From: Panorpa germanica
Lineage: Eukaryota > Arthropoda > Insecta > Mecoptera > Panorpidae
Direction of reading: 5' to 3'
Length of the DNA stretch: 64,000 bases
NCBI GenBank assembly: GCA_963678705.1
Contig: OY783203.1
Coordinates: forward strand, 45,818,347-45,882,346
Shown in pieces: positions 62,601-64,000 of the stretch. The notes beneath the pieces were generated by a model. That model saw only the letters and a program-made list of their open reading frames with translations. It made no database searches and was not told where the DNA came from. Position numbers and translations under genes: made by a program. Positions within the stretch are counted from its first letter, which is position 1; every line of letters begins with the position of its first letter.

Positions 62601-63906
62601 TAATTTACATTGATCAGGCGCTGAAACTAAATAAACACGATAAATAGAAACAAAAAACACGATAATAGAAAAAAAAAATGTGGCCGAAAAGACACAACAC
62701 AACGATTAAATGACTTTCAGCACATAAAGATAGTCAAAATCAGGAGCTACACAGTACCTCCATATTTCGGGGCCCATTTAATACTGGAATTCAGATTAGG
62801 AAGACCAAAAGTTTTGCCGTTGAAATCGGCACACTGCTCTTCTCTGAAATGGAATAATTCAGTATATATTTTTGCTGAAAACAGTAAACAACATCTAGAA
62901 ATATTTGATTAGTAATACCTGAAATCACTTGTTTCTGGTGAACATTCTTCCGTGGCGCAGGAACGATATTTGGCACGATCGCCTTTGCAGTATCCACCAC
63001 CGTTAGCTGGGGCGGGATTGTCACATTCGCGGATAGAAGTCTTAATACCACCACCACAAGTCCGACTGCACGGTCCCCAGCTGCCATAAAAAAGCAAAGC
63101 GAGTTTCAATAATTGTACGACGTGTAGAAAAGTTAGTTATACTATCACTGTCACTGAAAAACATTTTTCCTTCCTAATGTAGTAAGCCTACCACGAAGGC
63201 GCAGTGGCTAAACTGCTGTGTCCTCGGGTTTGATTTCCGGAACACTGTTTTATTTTCTGATTTTGATTGTTGTCACGTTTAGATCATATGTTAAACATAA
63301 TTATAAACATATAAGCCAGCGGTGGAGTAATATTTAATGCGATTTTTTCAACTTTTCTCAGTTTAAAAAAGCGGTAACCGTAACTCTCGTTTATGGTTAC
63401 GTTCGTCAAAAGATAGATTCCAATATTAAGATGAAAAGCTGACCTGTCATCAATTGTGGGAGCAATAGGACACTAAAACCGAGTAATCCCATTAAAAGTG
63501 GACAATTTGGTCACCCTAAGAAAACCGGTCTGAGAAATACTTCAAAAAGTGTCTTGAATTGAAAACGTTAAATGAAAACATTGCTTATCTTTTATCAAGA
63601 CTTTACAGGCAATAAATAGTAAGCGACCGACAGCCGCGTATTGCTTAGAAACCTTAAAAATAAATTTAGACTTACCCTTGCCAAGGCCCCCATTCCCCAT
63701 TTGTAGGTATCAAAGCGCTTCTGTTGACACTGACACACTCTCCTTTGTGACACCAGCTTTTTTCGTGAGGGTTACCCTTGTGTCTGTAGCAGGCTGTTCC
63801 ATCTGCCCAAGGCATGTGCTGTGTGCGGCACCCACTGGGGCCATCGGGATGTTGTCCTTGGCGCCGCATATCGCGCTGATCTTCTGGAGTTATGCACCAC
63901 AGTCTA
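53605..63906 (-). CDS. ADAMTS metalloprotease of GON-1/ADAMTS9/20 type, C-terminal part
   Basis: Secreted matrix protease; the catalytic domain lies beyond the right edge. Minus-strand exons: 63906-63676, 63080-62919, 62843-62758, 62626-62447, 60933-60829, 60446-60384, 59807-59632, 59559-59417, 59225-59106, 58952-58733, 58668-58501, 58430-58281, 58188-58066, 57729-57544, 57476-57315, 57242-57063, 56632-56562, 56492-56240, 54765-54615, 54547-54370, 54134-54061, 53987-53794, 53694-53605; about 1155 residues, all phases matching. Order: disintegrin-like end ([16 protein letters not shown]), central TSP1 ([11 protein letters not shown]), cysteine-rich region ([13 protein letters not shown]), spacer, nine TSP1 repeats, then a GON domain ([42 protein letters not shown]), ending [18 protein letters not shown]. 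The terminal GON domain is diagnostic for this subgroup, linked to matrix remodelling and cell migration. Drosophila AdamTS-A is the likely fly counterpart. Confidence 0.95.
56810..56975 (-). repeat. Decayed dispersed repeat in an ADAMTS intron
   Basis: On the minus strand this GC-richer block reads [20 protein letters not shown], then [20 protein letters not shown]. It shares about 40 bases with the block at 32510-32760. The second part resembles the start of a LINE reverse transcriptase (FTxEEV), where a KAPGPDG-like motif would follow; here it is degraded. It is not part of the ADAMTS coding sequence. Confidence 0.5.
60228..60365 (-). repeat. Diverged SINE copy in an ADAMTS intron
   Basis: Read on the minus strand, AACACAATGAGCGGAGCGTT is followed by TGTTGTGTTTCCGGGCTCGA, matching the head and box B of the SINE family with several changes. 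Confidence 0.6.
61305..61556. mobile_element. MITE, 252 bp, in an ADAMTS intron
   Basis: Inverted ends: CCCAGTAAACATTTTGGAGT on the left, and CCCAGTAAACATTTGGTGAA read from the right. TTA occurs beside both ends (61301-61303 and 61557-61559), separated from the left end by one base. Its interior gives a 92-codon open reading frame that I regard as accidental. It lies in the 1.5-kb intron between exons 62626-62447 and 60933-60829. Confidence 0.75.
63188..63262 (+). repeat. SINE copy in an ADAMTS intron
   Basis: The stretch CCACGAAGGCGCAGTGGCTA, then AACTGCTGTGTCCTCGGGTT and TGATTTCCGGAA matches the head and box B of the family. It is shorter than the other copies, with the middle of the head (GCATTGATGC) deleted. 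Confidence 0.65.
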
Positions 63907-64000
63907 CTACACACAGGCTACAAACTCAATCACATTTTAGTGCACAGAAATCGTTGACATATACTATATAACTCATTTTTATAGAAAAAAAATCTAGATC

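Noticed and set aside
63672-63971. Plus-strand open frame at the right edge
   Set aside because: It is the complement of the ADAMTS cysteine-rich exon, which has diagnostic [13 protein letters not shown].

Overview
The window is animal nuclear DNA, AT-rich, with short exons and GT-AG introns, and most likely comes from an insect of lepidopteran type. The reasons are a LAMMER kinase gene of the fly Doa kind, a ZAD zinc-finger gene (a class expanded in insects), a fibrillar collagen (absent from Drosophila, kept in other insects) and several families of short non-autonomous transposons and tRNA-like SINEs. The species assignment is inference; no search could be run.

Layout. Bases 1-66 hold the start of a gene leaving the window on the minus strand. 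Bases 67-13598 have no convincing gene, but contain two copies of one TA-flanked MITE in opposite orientation. Bases 13599-22653 hold Doa (plus strand): ten coding exons can be chained in phase, with at least three alternative N-terminal coding blocks that all join in phase 0 to one common kinase part. A long 3' flank follows. Bases 26460-27789 hold a five-exon gene for an unrecognised 176-residue protein. Bases 29847-30809 hold a two-exon gene for an unrecognised 109-residue protein. Bases 33948-33231 (minus) encode a 92-residue protein that is almost only a ZAD domain. Bases 34480-36680 hold two decayed Tc1/mariner transposases. Bases 38368-38737 are the last two exons of an unrecognised gene.

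The right third is an extracellular-matrix neighbourhood. Bases 41895-49891 (plus) encode a complete fibrillar procollagen of 1582 residues in 20 exons: signal peptide, short VWC domain, minor helix, a major helix of exactly 338 Gly-X-Y triplets, and a COLFI C-propeptide. Facing it tail to tail, 63906-53605 (minus) encode the C-terminal 23 exons of an ADAMTS protease of the GON-1/ADAMTS9/20 type: cysteine-rich region, spacer, ten TSP1 repeats and a terminal GON domain. Its metalloprotease domain lies beyond the right edge. Collagen and ADAMTS products both act outside the cell, but a direct enzyme-substrate link between these two is only a suggestion.

The rest is intergenic and intronic DNA with SINEs, MITEs (TA, TTA and 8-bp target-site types), a decayed hAT transposase and a long TA microsatellite. 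I found no CRISPR array, rRNA or convincing functional tRNA gene. The points I rate highest are the loss of both interchain-disulfide cysteines in the collagen C-propeptide, the exact 338-triplet helix with a single Gly-to-Ala break, the alternative Doa N-termini, and the repeated phase-0 exon boundary in the TSP1 array.
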